From NCBI RefSeq assembly GCF_004352825.1, contig NZ_SJRW01000001.1, forward strand, positions 310,001 through 374,000: a stretch of 64,000 nucleotides of DNA, written 5' to 3'. Positions 35,440 to 44,661 of this stretch are shown here, piece by piece. This stretch comes from Luteimonas arsenica. Lineage in GTDB: Bacteria > Pseudomonadota > Gammaproteobacteria > Xanthomonadales > Xanthomonadaceae. The notes below the pieces were generated by a model. The model did no database searches. It was not told where the DNA came from and saw only the letters and a list, made by a program, of their open reading frames with translations. Both the position numbers and the translations under genes were made by a program. Each line of letters opens with the position of its first letter. Position 1 is the stretch's first letter.

Positions 35440-36621
35440 TCAGCGGTTGGCCGGCTGCGGGCGCTCGTCGGTGCTGGGCTGCACGTCGTTGTTGATGGTC
35501 ACCGCGGCGTTGTTGCGCAGGCGCAGCAGGCCGCTGCTGACCACCGTTTCACCCGGCTCCAGGCCTTCGGTCACCGCGATCATGTCGCCGCGGGTGGCGC
35601 CGGTGGTGACGAAGCGCTGGCGCACCATCAGCTGCGGGCCATCGCCTTCGCCGTCCTGCGCGCGCGCCTCGCCTTCGGCCTCGACCACCACGTAGACCAC
35701 GTTGCCGTAGGGGTTGAAGCTGATCGCGGTCTGCGGCACCACCACGGCGTCGGTCGCTTCGCCGACGTCGAAGTCGACGCGGGCGAAGGAGCCGGGGCGC
35801 AGCGCGCCGTCGGGATTGGCCACGGTCGCCTGCACGGTGAAGTTGCGGGTGCCGGCATCCACGCCCGGCTCGATCGCGGTGATCGTGCCCTCGAACTCGC
35901 GGTCGGGCAGCGCGTCCACGCGGGCGCGCACGGTCAGGCCTTCGCGCACCTGCGGGATCTGCTGCTCTGGCAGGCTGAAATTCACGAACACCGGGTCCAG
36001 CGACTGCAGGCTCACGATCGGGTCGCCCGGCGCCACGAACTGGCCCAGGTTGACCTTGCGGATGCCGAGGATGCCGTCGAAGGGCGCGCGCACGCGCTTC
36101 TGCGCGATCACCGCGCGCTGGGCTTCGGCCTGGGCGCGGGCGGTGGCGGCCTGGGTGGCACGCTCCTCGACGTCGGCCTGTGAGACCAGCTTGTCGCGCC
36201 CCAGCGTGCGCCAGCGCTCGGCCTGGGTGCGGGCCTGCCGCGCCGAAGCGTCCAGTGCTTCCAGGGTGGCGAGCTCGGCGGCCGAGTTCAGTTCGACCAG
36301 CAGGGCGCCGGCCTTCACCGGCTGGCCGGCTTCGAAGGCGATCTTCTGCACCACGCCGCCGGCTTCGGCGGTGACGTCGGTGCCGTTGACCGCCACCAGG
36401 GTACCGACCGCCTCGAGACTGCCTTCCCAGCGTTCGGCGCGGGCCTCGAAGGTGCTCACCGCGACCGCCGGCTGAGGCATGTCGTCGAAGAACCTGTTCA
36501 TCATGACGCGCATCGCGCCCCAGACGGCGAAGACGCCGCCGAACACCAGCACGGTGATCAGCAGCATCCAGAACATGCGCTTGCGCGCGGACGGTTTGCG
36601 GGCGGGGTCAGGCTTGGCCAT
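35440..36621 (-). CDS. RND periplasmic adaptor (system A)
   Basis: 393 residues. An N-terminal membrane anchor (about 15-38, MFWMLLITVLVFGGVFAVW) rather than a lipoprotein signal, then lipoyl halves around GGVVQKIAFEAGQPVKAG and RVRAPFDGILGIRKVNLGQ flanking a short helical hairpin, then the beta-barrel. Starts at the ATG at 36621, 14 bases inside the end of the TetR gene, without a good Shine-Dalgarno of its own, so it is probably coupled to it. Works with the permease directly downstream; the outer-membrane channel must come from elsewhere. Confidence 0.9.
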   Translation of the reverse strand: MAKPDPARKPSARKRMFWMLLITVLVFGGVFAVWGAMRVMMNRFFDDMPQPAVAVSTFEARAERWEGSLEAVGTLVAVNGTDVTAEAGGVVQKIAFEAGQPVKAGALLVELNSAAELATLEALDASARQARTQAERWRTLGRDKLVSQADVEERATQAATARAQAEAQRAVIAQKRVRAPFDGILGIRKVNLGQFVAPGDPIVSLQSLDPVFVNFSLPEQQIPQVREGLTVRARVDALPDREFEGTITAIEPGVDAGTRNFTVQATVANPDGALRPGSFARVDFDVGEATDAVVVPQTAISFNPYGNVVYVVVEAEGEARAQDGEGDGPQLMVRQRFVTTGATRGDMIAVTEGLEPGETVVSSGLLRLRNNAAVTINNDVQPSTDERPQPANR

Positions 36622-37387
36622 GGAGGAGGTCCTGGAGCAGGGAAGTCGCGGAAGTCGAGTGCGGGTCGCAGGCGGGGCCGAACACCGCGGCGCAGACGCG
36701 TTCGAGCAGGGCGTCGAAGGCGCGGTCGTCGGCCGGGTCGAACAGCGGCTGCCAGCCGTAGCCGTTGAGCAGGTACTGCACGTGGACGAGCAGGAGGCGG
36801 TAGGGGTTGCCGGTCTGGCGGTGGTCCAGCAGGCCTTCCTGCTGCGCAAGGGTGTACATGCCCAGGCACATCGCCCAAGGTCCGATGGTCATCGCCGCTG
36901 GGGCCAGCGTCACGTTTCCGGGCAGGTCGCCGCGCCGGCGGGCCTCGACGACGATGCCGTCGACCACGGCCGCCAGTGGCGCGCTGGCTTCCAGCGCCCG
37001 GCGGCGGCTTTCCGCCGACGCGGCGCCCCAGACCACGTCGGTCCACACGAACTGGGCCAGCCGGAAGTGCTCGGGCTGCTCGCGCAGGATCAGCAGGTCG
37101 GCCAGCGCCACCGCCAGCATGCGGTCGCGGGTGGGGCCGTCCCAGCGCGCGGCGCGCTCGAACAGCTCGGCGCGCGACAGGCAGCTGCGCGTGGCCAGCG
37201 CGACCAGCAGGTCCTCCTTGCTGGCGAAGTGCTGGTACAGGGTGCCGATGGCGTAGTCGCAGGACTGCGCGATGCGCGACATCTGCAGGCCCAGCAGGCC
37301 GTCCTGGCGGATCAGCTCCTGTGCCTTGTCCAGGAACAGCTGTTCGCGCTCGGCGAGTTCGCGCCGGCGTCGTTCACGGGTGCTCAT
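36608..37387 (-). CDS. TetR-family transcriptional regulator of the efflux pumps
   Basis: 259 residues. The N-terminal helix-turn-helix (about 18-62) reads MSRIAQSCDYAIGTLYQHFASKE without the last few positions differing from family norm. The C-terminal ligand-binding domain is longer than usual. It is the first gene of the system A operon and divergent from system B, with 169 bases between, so one regulator probably represses both. Drug-binding TetR regulators in this place (SmeT-like) release DNA when an efflux substrate binds. Confidence 0.88.
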   Translation of the reverse strand: MSTRERRRRELAEREQLFLDKAQELIRQDGLLGLQMSRIAQSCDYAIGTLYQHFASKEDLLVALATRSCLSRAELFERAARWDGPTRDRMLAVALADLLILREQPEHFRLAQFVWTDVVWGAASAESRRRALEASAPLAAVVDGIVVEARRRGDLPGNVTLAPAAMTIGPWAMCLGMYTLAQQEGLLDHRQTGNPYRLLLVHVQYLLNGYGWQPLFDPADDRAFDALLERVCAAVFGPACDPHSTSATSLLQDLLHGQA

Positions 37388-37421
37388 GCAGGGGCTGGGG
37401 GAGGGGTGGGGCGGGAATAAT

Positions 37422-37543
37422 GAACCTGATTCAGTTCTTGAGCAATAGTCTTCACCGCTGGGACGGAACGTGCTGCTACAACCCTGACTTCATGCACGGG
37501 TATGGCGTTTCCCCGACGCTATACTTGCCAGTTCAATAATTGA
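37422..37543. promoter_or_regulatory. Divergent control region between two RND systems with two candidate operators
   Basis: Two inverted repeats stand out. GAAC-N8-GTTC (37422-37437) lies 35 bases before the tetR start. TCAAT-A-ATTGA (37533-37543) lies 14 bases before the system B ATG and would cover the start point if TATACT (37520-37525) is the -10 box. Either or both could be TetR sites; the two are not clearly the same motif. No convincing -35 element was found. Confidence 0.35.
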
Positions 37544-37556
37544 CGGAACCGGTCCC

Positions 37557-38798
37557 ATGCGGCGCATCGCGACGATCACACTCCTCCTCGCGGCGCTGGC
37601 CGCATGCGGTGGCGAAGACGGCCAGCAGGCCCCGCCGCCGCCCGAACTCGGCGTGGTGACCGTGCAGCCGGCCAATGCGCCGCTGCGTCGCGACCTGGTC
37701 GGCCGGCTGGCCGCCTACCGCAGCGCCGACGTGCGCGCCCGCGTGCCGGGCGTGCTCCAGCGCCGCAGCTACCAGGAGGGCAGCGACGTCAAGGAAGGCC
37801 AGGTGCTGTTCGAGATCGACCCGGCGCCGCTGCGCGCGGCCGCCGGCGAGGCCCAGGCCGCGCTCGCCCAGGCCCGCGCCAACCAGGCCAATGCCCGCGC
37901 CGCCGCGAACCGCGCGCGCAGCCTGGCGCCGCAGAAGTTCGTGTCCCAGTCCGACCTCGACAACGCCCTGGCCGCGGAACGCAGCGCGGACGCCGCCGTG
38001 CAGGCGGCGCAGTCGGCGGTGGACAGCGCCAACATCAACCTCGGCTACGCCACCGTGCGTTCGCCGATCGCCGGCCGCGCCGGCAAGCAGCAGGTGACCG
38101 AGGGCGCGCTGGTGGGCCAGGGCACGGCGACCCTCCTCACCACCGTCGACCAGATCGACCCGCTGTACGTGAACTTCAGCATGGGCTCGGCCGAGCTGGA
38201 CCAGGTGCGGGCGATGCAGCTCGAGCGCCAGGGGCCGGTCGCGGTGCAGGTGAAGCTGCCCGACGGCAGCGTCTACGCGCATGAAGGCGAACTCGACTTC
38301 TCCGGCGACACCGTCGACCCGGAGACCGGCGCGGTGTCGCTGCGCGCGACCCTGCCCAACCCCGACCGCCGCCTGCTGCCGGGCACCTATGTGACCCTGG
38401 TCGCGACGCTGGGCGTGCAGCAGGGCGTGTACACGGTTCCCCAGGCCGCGGTGCAGCGCGACGCCACCGGCCCCTACGTGCTGGTGGTGGGCGCGGACGA
38501 CACCGTCGCCCGCAAGGACGTCACCACCGACCGCGCCGAAGGCGGCCAATGGATCGTCACCGCCGGCCTGGCTGCCGGCGATCGCGTGGTGGTGTCCGGC
38601 CTGCAGCGCGCGAAGGTCGGCGAGCCGGCCACCGCGACGCCGTGGCAGCCGGGTGCCGCCGCCAACGGTGCGGCGCAGGGCACGCCCGCGGCACCGACCG
38701 GCGGACAGGCCGCGCCTGCACCGGCCGGCGACCACCCCGATGCCGCCGACCCCGCCGCACCGGCTGAGGCCGGCGACGACGCGGCCACGCAGGACTGA
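37557..38798 (+). CDS. RND periplasmic adaptor, lipoprotein (system B)
   Basis: 413 residues. A lipoprotein signal ends LAALAACGG (lipobox, Cys17), so it is anchored by lipid to the inner-membrane outer face, as AcrA and MexA are. Lipoyl halves flank a helical hairpin (about 90-160); YATVRSPIAGRAGKQQVTEGALV and DPLYVNFSMG are AcrA-family landmarks. The last 60 residues are an Ala/Pro/Gly/Asp-rich disordered tail not typical of AcrA. It is followed after 5 bases by its permease. ATG at 37557. Confidence 0.92.
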   Translation: MRRIATITLLLAALAACGGEDGQQAPPPPELGVVTVQPANAPLRRDLVGRLAAYRSADVRARVPGVLQRRSYQEGSDVKEGQVLFEIDPAPLRAAAGEAQAALAQARANQANARAAANRARSLAPQKFVSQSDLDNALAAERSADAAVQAAQSAVDSANINLGYATVRSPIAGRAGKQQVTEGALVGQGTATLLTTVDQIDPLYVNFSMGSAELDQVRAMQLERQGPVAVQVKLPDGSVYAHEGELDFSGDTVDPETGAVSLRATLPNPDRRLLPGTYVTLVATLGVQQGVYTVPQAAVQRDATGPYVLVVGADDTVARKDVTTDRAEGGQWIVTAGLAAGDRVVVSGLQRAKVGEPATATPWQPGAAANGAAQGTPAAPTGGQAAPAPAGDHPDAADPAAPAEAGDDAATQD

Positions 38799-38803
38799 CG
38801 GCG

Positions 38804-41800
38804 ATGCCTCGCTTTTTCATCGACCATCCGGTCTTCGCCTGGGTCATCTCGATCCTGATCGCGCTTTCCGGCGTGATCGCCCTGCTCAACATGGGCGTGG
38901 AGTCGTATCCGAACGTGGCGCCGCCGCAGGTCACCGTGGGCGCGAGCTACCCCGGCGCCGACGCGGCGACCACCGAACGCGCGGTCACCCAGGTGATCGA
39001 GCAGCAGCTCACCGGCATCGACAACCTGCTGTACTTCAGTTCCAGCTCCAGCTCGTCGGGCCGCGCCAGCATCACCCTGACCTTCCAGACCGGCACCGAC
39101 CCCGACATCGCCCAGGTGCAGGTGCAGAACAAGGTCGCGCTGGCCACGCCGCGCCTGCCCAGCGAGGTCACCCAGCAGGGCGTGGTGGTGGCCAAGGCGA
39201 ATGCCGGCTTCCTGATGGTGGTGGGGCTGCGCTCGTCGAACCCGGCGGTGGACCGCAACGCGCTCAACAACATGATCGGCTCCAGCGTGCTGGAGCAGAT
39301 CTCGCGCGTGCCCGGCGTCGGCAGCACCCAGCACTTCGGCTCCGAGTACGCCATGAACATCTGGCTCAACCCCGACCGGATGCAGGGCTACGGGCTGTCG
39401 GCCAGCCAGGTGCTGCAGGCCGTGCGCGGCCAGAACGTGCAGTTCGCCGCCGGCTCGATCGGCGCCGACCCTGCGCCCGAGGGCCAGGGCTTCACCGCCA
39501 CGGTCTCGGCCGAGGGCCGCTTCGCGACGCCGGAACAGTTCGGCGACATCATCCTGCGCGCGGACGCCGACGGCGGCACCGTGCGCCTGAAGGACGTGGC
39601 GCGGATCGACATCGGCGCCCAGGGCTACGGCTTCGACACCAAGTACAACGGCGTGCCCACCGGCGCCTTCGCGATCCAGCTGCTGCCCGGCGCCAACGCG
39701 CTGACGGTGGCCGAGGCCGTGACTTCGCGCATGGACGAGCTGCAGGGCAGCTTCCCGGAAGGGGTGGAGTGGTTCTCGCCCTTCGACAGCACCACCTTCG
39801 TGACCATCTCGATCAAGGAGGTGGTCAAGACCCTGCTCGAGGCGGTGGTGCTGGTGTTCCTGGTGATGCTGATCTTCCTGCAGAACCTGCGTGCCACCAT
39901 CATCCCGACCCTGGTGATCCCGGTGGCGCTGCTGGGCACCTTCCTGGGCCTGAGCATGCTCGGCTTCACGGTGAACCAGCTCACGCTGTTCGCGATGGTG
40001 CTGGCGATCGGCATCGTGGTCGACGACGCGATCGTGGTGATCGAGAACGTCGAACGCATCATGTCCGAGGAAGGCCTGCCGCCGCGCGAGGCGACGATCA
40101 AGGCCATGGAGCAGATCACCGGCGCGGTGGTCGCGATCACCGTGGTGCTGGCGGCGGTGTTCATCCCCAGCGCGCTGCAGGGCGGTGCCTCGGGCGAGAT
40201 CTACAAGCAGTTCGCGATCACCATCGCGGTGGCGATGGCGTTCTCCGCCTTCCTGGCGCTGGGCTTCACCCCCGCGCTGTGCGCCAGCTTCCTCAAGGAA
40301 GACGCCGTGCACCACGGCGAGGAGCAGGGCGGCAAGCGCCAGAACGTGGTCTACCGCACCTTCAACAAGTACTACGACAGGGTCGCGGCGACCTACGTGC
40401 GCCACATCAGCGGCGCGGTCAGTCATGCGCCACGGTGGATGCTGGTGTTCGCGGCGCTGGTGGTGGCCACCGGCGTGCTGTTCGCGCGCCTGCCGGGCAG
40501 CTTCCTGCCCGAGGAGGACCAGGGCTATGCCATGGCCATCGTGCAGCTGCCGCCGGGCTCGACCCTGCAGCGCACGCAGGCGGTGTTCGAGCAGGTACGC
40601 ACCACGCTGGAGCAGGTGGACGGCTACGAAAGCATGATGCAGGTCGCCGGCTTCAGCTTCATCGGCCAGGGCGAGAACGTCGGCATGGCCTTCATCAAGC
40701 TCAAGGACTGGGACGACCGCGAGGGCACGGTGCAGGACTTCCTGCAGGCGGCCAACGGCGCGCTGTACGGCATCCGCGACGCGCAGATCTTCGTGGTCAA
40801 CCTGCCGACGGTGCAGGGCCTGGGCCAGTTCGGCGGCTTCGACATGTACCTGCAGGACCGCGCCGGCCTCGGCCGCGAAGCGCTGACCCAGGCGCGCAAC
40901 CAGTTGCTGGGCTCGGCCTCGCAGGACCCGGCGCTGACCGCGGTGCGACCGAACACGCTCGAAGACGCGCCGCAGCTCAAGCTCAGCGTCGACCGCGTGC
41001 AGGCGCAGGCCATGGGGCTGTCGGTCAGCGACATCTACAGCGCGATCCAGCTGATGCTGGCGCCGGTGTACGTCAACGACTACTTCGCCGACGGCCGCGT
41101 GAAGCGCGTGAACATGCGTGCCGACGCGCCCTACCGCACCGACCCCGGTTCGCTGTCGCGTTTCTACACCCCCGGCCCGGTGGCCGAGGACGGCAGCCGC
41201 AGCATGATCCCGCTGTCGAACGTGGTGCACTCCGAGTGGACCATGAGCACGCCCTCGCTGACCCGCTACAACGGCTACTCGGCGGTGAACATCGTGGGTT
41301 CGCAGGCGCCGGGCCACAGCTCGGGCGAGGCCATGGGCGCGATGGAGCGCATCGTCGACGAAGAGTTGCCGACCGGCTTCGGCTACGACTGGGCGGGCAT
41401 GTCCTACCAGGAAATCATCGCCGGCAACACCGCGACCCTGCTGCTGGTGCTGTCGGTGGTGGTGGTGTTCCTTTGCCTGGCCGCGCTCTACGAGAGCTGG
41501 TCGATCCCGGTGGCGGTGCTGCTGATCGTGCCGCTGGGCATCCTGGGCGCGGTGGTGTTCACCATGCTGCGCCCGGGGCTGTCGAACGACATCTTCTTCA
41601 AGATCGGCATGGTCACGGTGATCGGCCTGGCGGCGAAGAACGCGATCCTGATCATCGAGTTCGCGGTGCTGGAGCGCGCCCAGGGCAAGCCACTGCGCGA
41701 AGCGGTGATCGAGGCCGCGCGCATGCGCTTCCGCCCGATCCTGATGACGTCCTTCGCCTTCATCATGGGCGTGACGCCGATGGCACTGTCGTCGGGTGCC

Positions 41801-41965
41801 GGTGCCAACGCCCGCCACGCGCTGGGCACGGGCGTGATCGGCGGCATGCTGTTCGCGACCTTCCTCGGCCTGCTGCTGATCCCGGTGTTCTTCGTCAGCG
41901 TGCGCCGCGTGCTGGGCGAGCGGCTGGATGATGCCGCGCCGGGCAAGGCACTGGCGAAGGACTGA
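38804..41965 (+). CDS. RND efflux permease, AcrB/MexB type (system B)
   Basis: 1053 residues; closely AcrB-like. The N-terminus MPRFFIDHPVFAWVISI, the porter sequences (NAGFLMVVGLRSSN), helix four LAIGIVVDDAIVVIENVERI with the Asp pair, and LPGSFLPEEDQGY after helix seven are all standard. It should export lipophilic drugs by proton antiport as a trimer with the adaptor at 37557-38798. No outer-membrane factor follows; the phasin gene comes next on the other strand. Confidence 0.95.
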   Translation: MPRFFIDHPVFAWVISILIALSGVIALLNMGVESYPNVAPPQVTVGASYPGADAATTERAVTQVIEQQLTGIDNLLYFSSSSSSSGRASITLTFQTGTDPDIAQVQVQNKVALATPRLPSEVTQQGVVVAKANAGFLMVVGLRSSNPAVDRNALNNMIGSSVLEQISRVPGVGSTQHFGSEYAMNIWLNPDRMQGYGLSASQVLQAVRGQNVQFAAGSIGADPAPEGQGFTATVSAEGRFATPEQFGDIILRADADGGTVRLKDVARIDIGAQGYGFDTKYNGVPTGAFAIQLLPGANALTVAEAVTSRMDELQGSFPEGVEWFSPFDSTTFVTISIKEVVKTLLEAVVLVFLVMLIFLQNLRATIIPTLVIPVALLGTFLGLSMLGFTVNQLTLFAMVLAIGIVVDDAIVVIENVERIMSEEGLPPREATIKAMEQITGAVVAITVVLAAVFIPSALQGGASGEIYKQFAITIAVAMAFSAFLALGFTPALCASFLKEDAVHHGEEQGGKRQNVVYRTFNKYYDRVAATYVRHISGAVSHAPRWMLVFAALVVATGVLFARLPGSFLPEEDQGYAMAIVQLPPGSTLQRTQAVFEQVRTTLEQVDGYESMMQVAGFSFIGQGENVGMAFIKLKDWDDREGTVQDFLQAANGALYGIRDAQIFVVNLPTVQGLGQFGGFDMYLQDRAGLGREALTQARNQLLGSASQDPALTAVRPNTLEDAPQLKLSVDRVQAQAMGLSVSDIYSAIQLMLAPVYVNDYFADGRVKRVNMRADAPYRTDPGSLSRFYTPGPVAEDGSRSMIPLSNVVHSEWTMSTPSLTRYNGYSAVNIVGSQAPGHSSGEAMGAMERIVDEELPTGFGYDWAGMSYQEIIAGNTATLLLVLSVVVVFLCLAALYESWSIPVAVLLIVPLGILGAVVFTMLRPGLSNDIFFKIGMVTVIGLAAKNAILIIEFAVLERAQGKPLREAVIEAARMRFRPILMTSFAFIMGVTPMALSSGAGANARHALGTGVIGGMLFATFLGLLLIPVFFVSVRRVLGERLDDAAPGKALAKD

Positions 41966-41970
41966 GGCAC

Positions 41971-42000
41971 GAAAAAACCCGGCAGCTTGCGCTGCCGGGT
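41971..42000 (-). terminator. Intrinsic terminator of the phasin gene
   Basis: A perfect 10-bp stem ACCCGGCAGC / GCTGCCGGGT with loop TTGC (41977-42000). On the minus strand it is followed by TTTTTT, making a strong terminator about 75 bases after the phasin stop. On the plus strand, coming from the RND permease, no T-run follows, so it acts there weakly if at all. Confidence 0.88.
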
Positions 42001-42076
42001 ACGGTGTGTGGGGCGACGCGCGGGGAGAGGAGCGCGCGTGCCCCGGTTCCGTTGCCGGAACCCTTGACGCCGTTGT

Positions 42077-42478
42077 TTACTTGCGGCTCTTGCCGGTGGC
42101 CGCCTTGGTGGCGGTCTGCACGGCTTCCTCGGCCTTGGCCTGGGCGGCCTCGACCTGGCCCTTCGCGATCTGCGCGATGGCCTCGTTGGTGGCGACGGCC
42201 TGGCCGAAGACTTCCTGGCCGGCGCTGACCGAGCGCTCGATGCTCTCGCGGGCGGTCTGAACGCCCTTCGGCCACACGGCCTTCAGGCCGTCGAAGTCGC
42301 GGACCTCGGCCAGCTCGCCCCAGAAGGCGAAGGCGGCGTTGGTGTTCTCTTCGAGGGTCGACAGCTGCAGGCCGAAGGCCTTCTCGGCGCTGGCCAGGGC
42401 CAGGCGGTTGACCTGGGCGGCGGTGTCGGCGAACTGGCGCGCGGTCGAGGCGAACTGCTCGTTGATGTTCTGGTACAT
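42077..42478 (-). CDS. Phasin-family protein
   Basis: 133 residues, helical, starting MYQNINEQFASTARQFADTA with AGGAG ten bases before the ATG. The phasin_2 core (about 5-105) carries the repeated aromatic/hydrophobic heptads and WPKGVQTARESIERS; the C-terminus is an Ala/Lys repeat (EEAVQTATKAATGKSRK). Phasins coat polyhydroxyalkanoate granules, but xanthomonads often keep them without PHA synthase, and none is in the window. A monocistronic unit with its own terminator. The name rests on sequence pattern only. Confidence 0.86.
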   Translation of the reverse strand: MYQNINEQFASTARQFADTAAQVNRLALASAEKAFGLQLSTLEENTNAAFAFWGELAEVRDFDGLKAVWPKGVQTARESIERSVSAGQEVFGQAVATNEAIAQIAKGQVEAAQAKAEEAVQTATKAATGKSRK

Positions 42479-42634
42479 GGCGGGCTCCTGCTGAATGTCC
42501 GGCAGGGATTGCCGGTTTGTGCGGTGCAGCATAACCCGGCCCATGTTGCGTTGCAACAACCGCCTGTCGGAACCTTTAAGCTGCTGTTTATGCGGGGAAA
42601 CGCCGGCCGGCGAACCGCCGCGGCGGACCTGCCC

Positions 42635-42997
42635 TCAGGCGTCCGGCCCCCGGTAGCGGCAGCCGGAGGTGCAGGTTTCGTGCACCACGACTTCCGAAAG
42701 CAGCGGCAGCGCCGGCTTCAGCCGCTCCCAGATCCACACCGCCAGGCGCTCGCTGGTGGGGTTCTCCAGCCCCGGGATGTCGTTGAGGTAGTGGTGGTCG
42801 AGCTGGTCGTACAGCGGGCGGAAGGCGGCCTTGATGTCGGCGAAGTCCATCACCCAGCCGGTGTCCGCGCCCGGCTCGCCGGACACGTGCAGCTCGACCC
42901 GGAACGAATGCCCGTGCAGCCGCGCGCACTTGTGGCCCTCGGGCACGTTGGGGAGGCGGTGCGCGGCTTCGAGGGTGAAGACCTTGAAGATGTCCAT
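42635..42997 (-). CDS. queD: 6-carboxy-tetrahydropterin synthase / PTPS-family protein
   Basis: Makes the second intermediate of queuosine synthesis from dihydroneopterin triphosphate. 120 residues with zinc histidines His13 (AAHRLP), His28 and His30 (LHGHSF), and catalytic Cys24 in the CxxxHGH pattern typical of QueD. DWVMDF-like WVMDFADIK and [13 protein letters not shown] are also present. It is 10 bases downstream of prpF on the same strand, probably by chance. Confidence 0.92.
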   Translation of the reverse strand: MDIFKVFTLEAAHRLPNVPEGHKCARLHGHSFRVELHVSGEPGADTGWVMDFADIKAAFRPLYDQLDHHYLNDIPGLENPTSERLAVWIWERLKPALPLLSEVVVHETCTSGCRYRGPDA

Positions 42998-43007
42998 GGC
43001 GGCGATT

Positions 43008-44201
43008 CTACGCGGCGCCGTCGGCGGCCGGCACGCGCACCGCGCCTTCCATCAGCACCCGCGCGCTGCGGCTCATGATCGCCTTGGTGGCGGTCCAGCG
43101 GCCGTCCACTTCGCGCGCTTCCGCGCCCACGCGCAGGGTGCCCGAGGGATGGCCGAAGCGCACCGCCTCGCGCGCCCCGCCGCCGGCGGCGAGGTTCACC
43201 AGCGTCCCGGGGATCGCGGCGGCGGTGCCGATGGCCACCGCGCAGGTGCCCATCATCGCGTGGTGCAGCTTGCCCATCGACAGCGCGCGCACGTTGAGAT
43301 CGATGCCGGCCGCGGCGATGGCCTTGCCGCTGCTGGCGACGTAGTCGCGCGCCGGGGCCACGAAGGCGACCTTGGGCGTGTGCTGGCGGGTGGCGGCCTC
43401 CTCCGGCGTCGCGATCAGGCCCATGCGCAGCGCGCCGGCCACGCGGATGGCCTCCAGCATCGCCAGCGCGGCCTGGTCCTCGTTGATCGCCGGCTGCAGC
43501 TCCGTGCCGTCGTAGCCGATGTCGGCGGCGTTGACGAAGACGGTCGGGATGCCGGCGCTGATCATCGTCGCCGGCAACGAGCCCAGGCCCGGCACCTCGA
43601 GTTCGTCGACGAGCCGGCCGGTGGGGAACATGGCGCCGCCGCCCTCGCCATCGTCGGACGGGTCCATGAACTCCAGCACGATCTCCGCGGCGGGGAAGGT
43701 CACGCCGTCGAGTTCGAAGTCGCCGGTCTCCTGCACCTGGCCGTCGGCGATCGGCACGTGCACCACGATGGTCTTGCCGATGTTGGCCTGCCACACGCGC
43801 ACCGCGAAGCTGCCGTTCTCTGGCAGGCGCGCGGGATCGATGAAGCCGTTGGCGACCGCGAACGGGCCGACGGCGGTGCTGAGGTTGCCGCAGTTGCCCG
43901 ACCAGTCGACGAAGGCGGTGTCGATCGAGACCTGGCCGTAGAGGTAGTCGACGTCGTGCCCGGGCCGGGTGGACGGCCCGATGATCACGCACTTGCTGGT
44001 GCTGGACGTCGCCCCGCCCATGCCGTCGGTGTGCTTGCCATAGGGATCGGGCGAGCCGATCACGCGCATCAGCAGCGCGTCGCGGGCGGGGCCGGGGACG
44101 CGCGCGGCCTCGGGCAGGTCTTCCAGGCGGAAGAACACGCCCTTGGAAGTGCCGCCGCGCATGTAGGTGGCGGGGATGCTGAGCTGGGGGAGGTGGGTCA
44201 T
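43008..44201 (-). CDS. prpF: 2-methylaconitate cis-trans isomerase
   Basis: Converts the trans-2-methylaconitate made by AcnD to the cis form in the methylcitrate cycle for propionate. 397 residues of the diaminopimelate-epimerase-like PrpF fold: [11 protein letters not shown] near the start, [29 protein letters not shown], and [18 protein letters not shown]. These motifs distinguish PrpF from DapF. acnD is upstream on the same strand, separated by a short SRPBCC gene. prpB and prpC are not in the window. Confidence 0.93.
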   Translation of the reverse strand: MTHLPQLSIPATYMRGGTSKGVFFRLEDLPEAARVPGPARDALLMRVIGSPDPYGKHTDGMGGATSSTSKCVIIGPSTRPGHDVDYLYGQVSIDTAFVDWSGNCGNLSTAVGPFAVANGFIDPARLPENGSFAVRVWQANIGKTIVVHVPIADGQVQETGDFELDGVTFPAAEIVLEFMDPSDDGEGGGAMFPTGRLVDELEVPGLGSLPATMISAGIPTVFVNAADIGYDGTELQPAINEDQAALAMLEAIRVAGALRMGLIATPEEAATRQHTPKVAFVAPARDYVASSGKAIAAAGIDLNVRALSMGKLHHAMMGTCAVAIGTAAAIPGTLVNLAAGGGAREAVRFGHPSGTLRVGAEAREVDGRWTATKAIMSRSARVLMEGAVRVPAADGAA

Positions 44202-44264
44202 GGGAGTCGGTGTCGTGTATCGCCAGACCGCATTGTCCCACCGGATGCGGATGCCCGCGCGCGC

Positions 44265-44612
44265 TCAGGCGCCGTCCGGGATCTCGGGTTCCACCAGCTT
44301 CGCGAGAAGCTCCAGCGATTCCTGCCAGCCCTGGTAGCAGTAGTCCACCGGGATGGCGTCGGGGATGCCGGCCTGCTCGATCTGCAGCTCGGTGCCGCAG
44401 ACACTCTTCTTCAGCGCCACCGTCACCTGCATTTCGCCCGGCAGGCCGGGGCTGTCGAAGCTGTCGGTGTGGCGGATGCGCTCGTTCGGCACCAGTTCGA
44501 CGTACTTCACCGTGAATGAATGGCTGGATCCGGTGCCAAGGTTGGTGAACGACATCCGGTAGCCGCCGCCCACGCGCGCATCGAACGCGTGCATGGTGCC
44601 GGTGCCGGGCAT
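44265..44612 (-). CDS. SRPBCC/AHSA1-like protein, shorter than its family at the N-terminus
   Basis: 115 residues matching the middle and end of AHSA1/SRPBCC proteins (GGGYRMSFTNLGTGSSHSF, GWQESLELLAKLVEP). Relatives are about 150-160 residues and begin with a strand and helix ahead of this point. Here only about 15 residues precede the conserved part, so the first 40 or so are missing. Yet the ATG at 44612 has a strong GGGAGG ribosome-binding site, and the frame is otherwise intact. It could be a functional short form, or a remnant. It sits between acnD and prpF, with no known part in that pathway. Confidence 0.7.
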   Translation of the reverse strand: MPGTGTMHAFDARVGGGYRMSFTNLGTGSSHSFTVKYVELVPNERIRHTDSFDSPGLPGEMQVTVALKKSVCGTELQIEQAGIPDAIPVDYCYQGWQESLELLAKLVEPEIPDGA

Positions 44613-44661
44613 GCGGGTTCCTCCCGGAACGGGTGGAACCCGCGTGTTACGCCGGGCCGCG

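Noticed and set aside
38474..41818. A 1114-codon minus-strand open frame opposite the system B RND permease
   Set aside because: The product is a His/Arg/Gln-rich low-complexity chain typical of an antisense shadow; the plus-strand permease is unmistakable.
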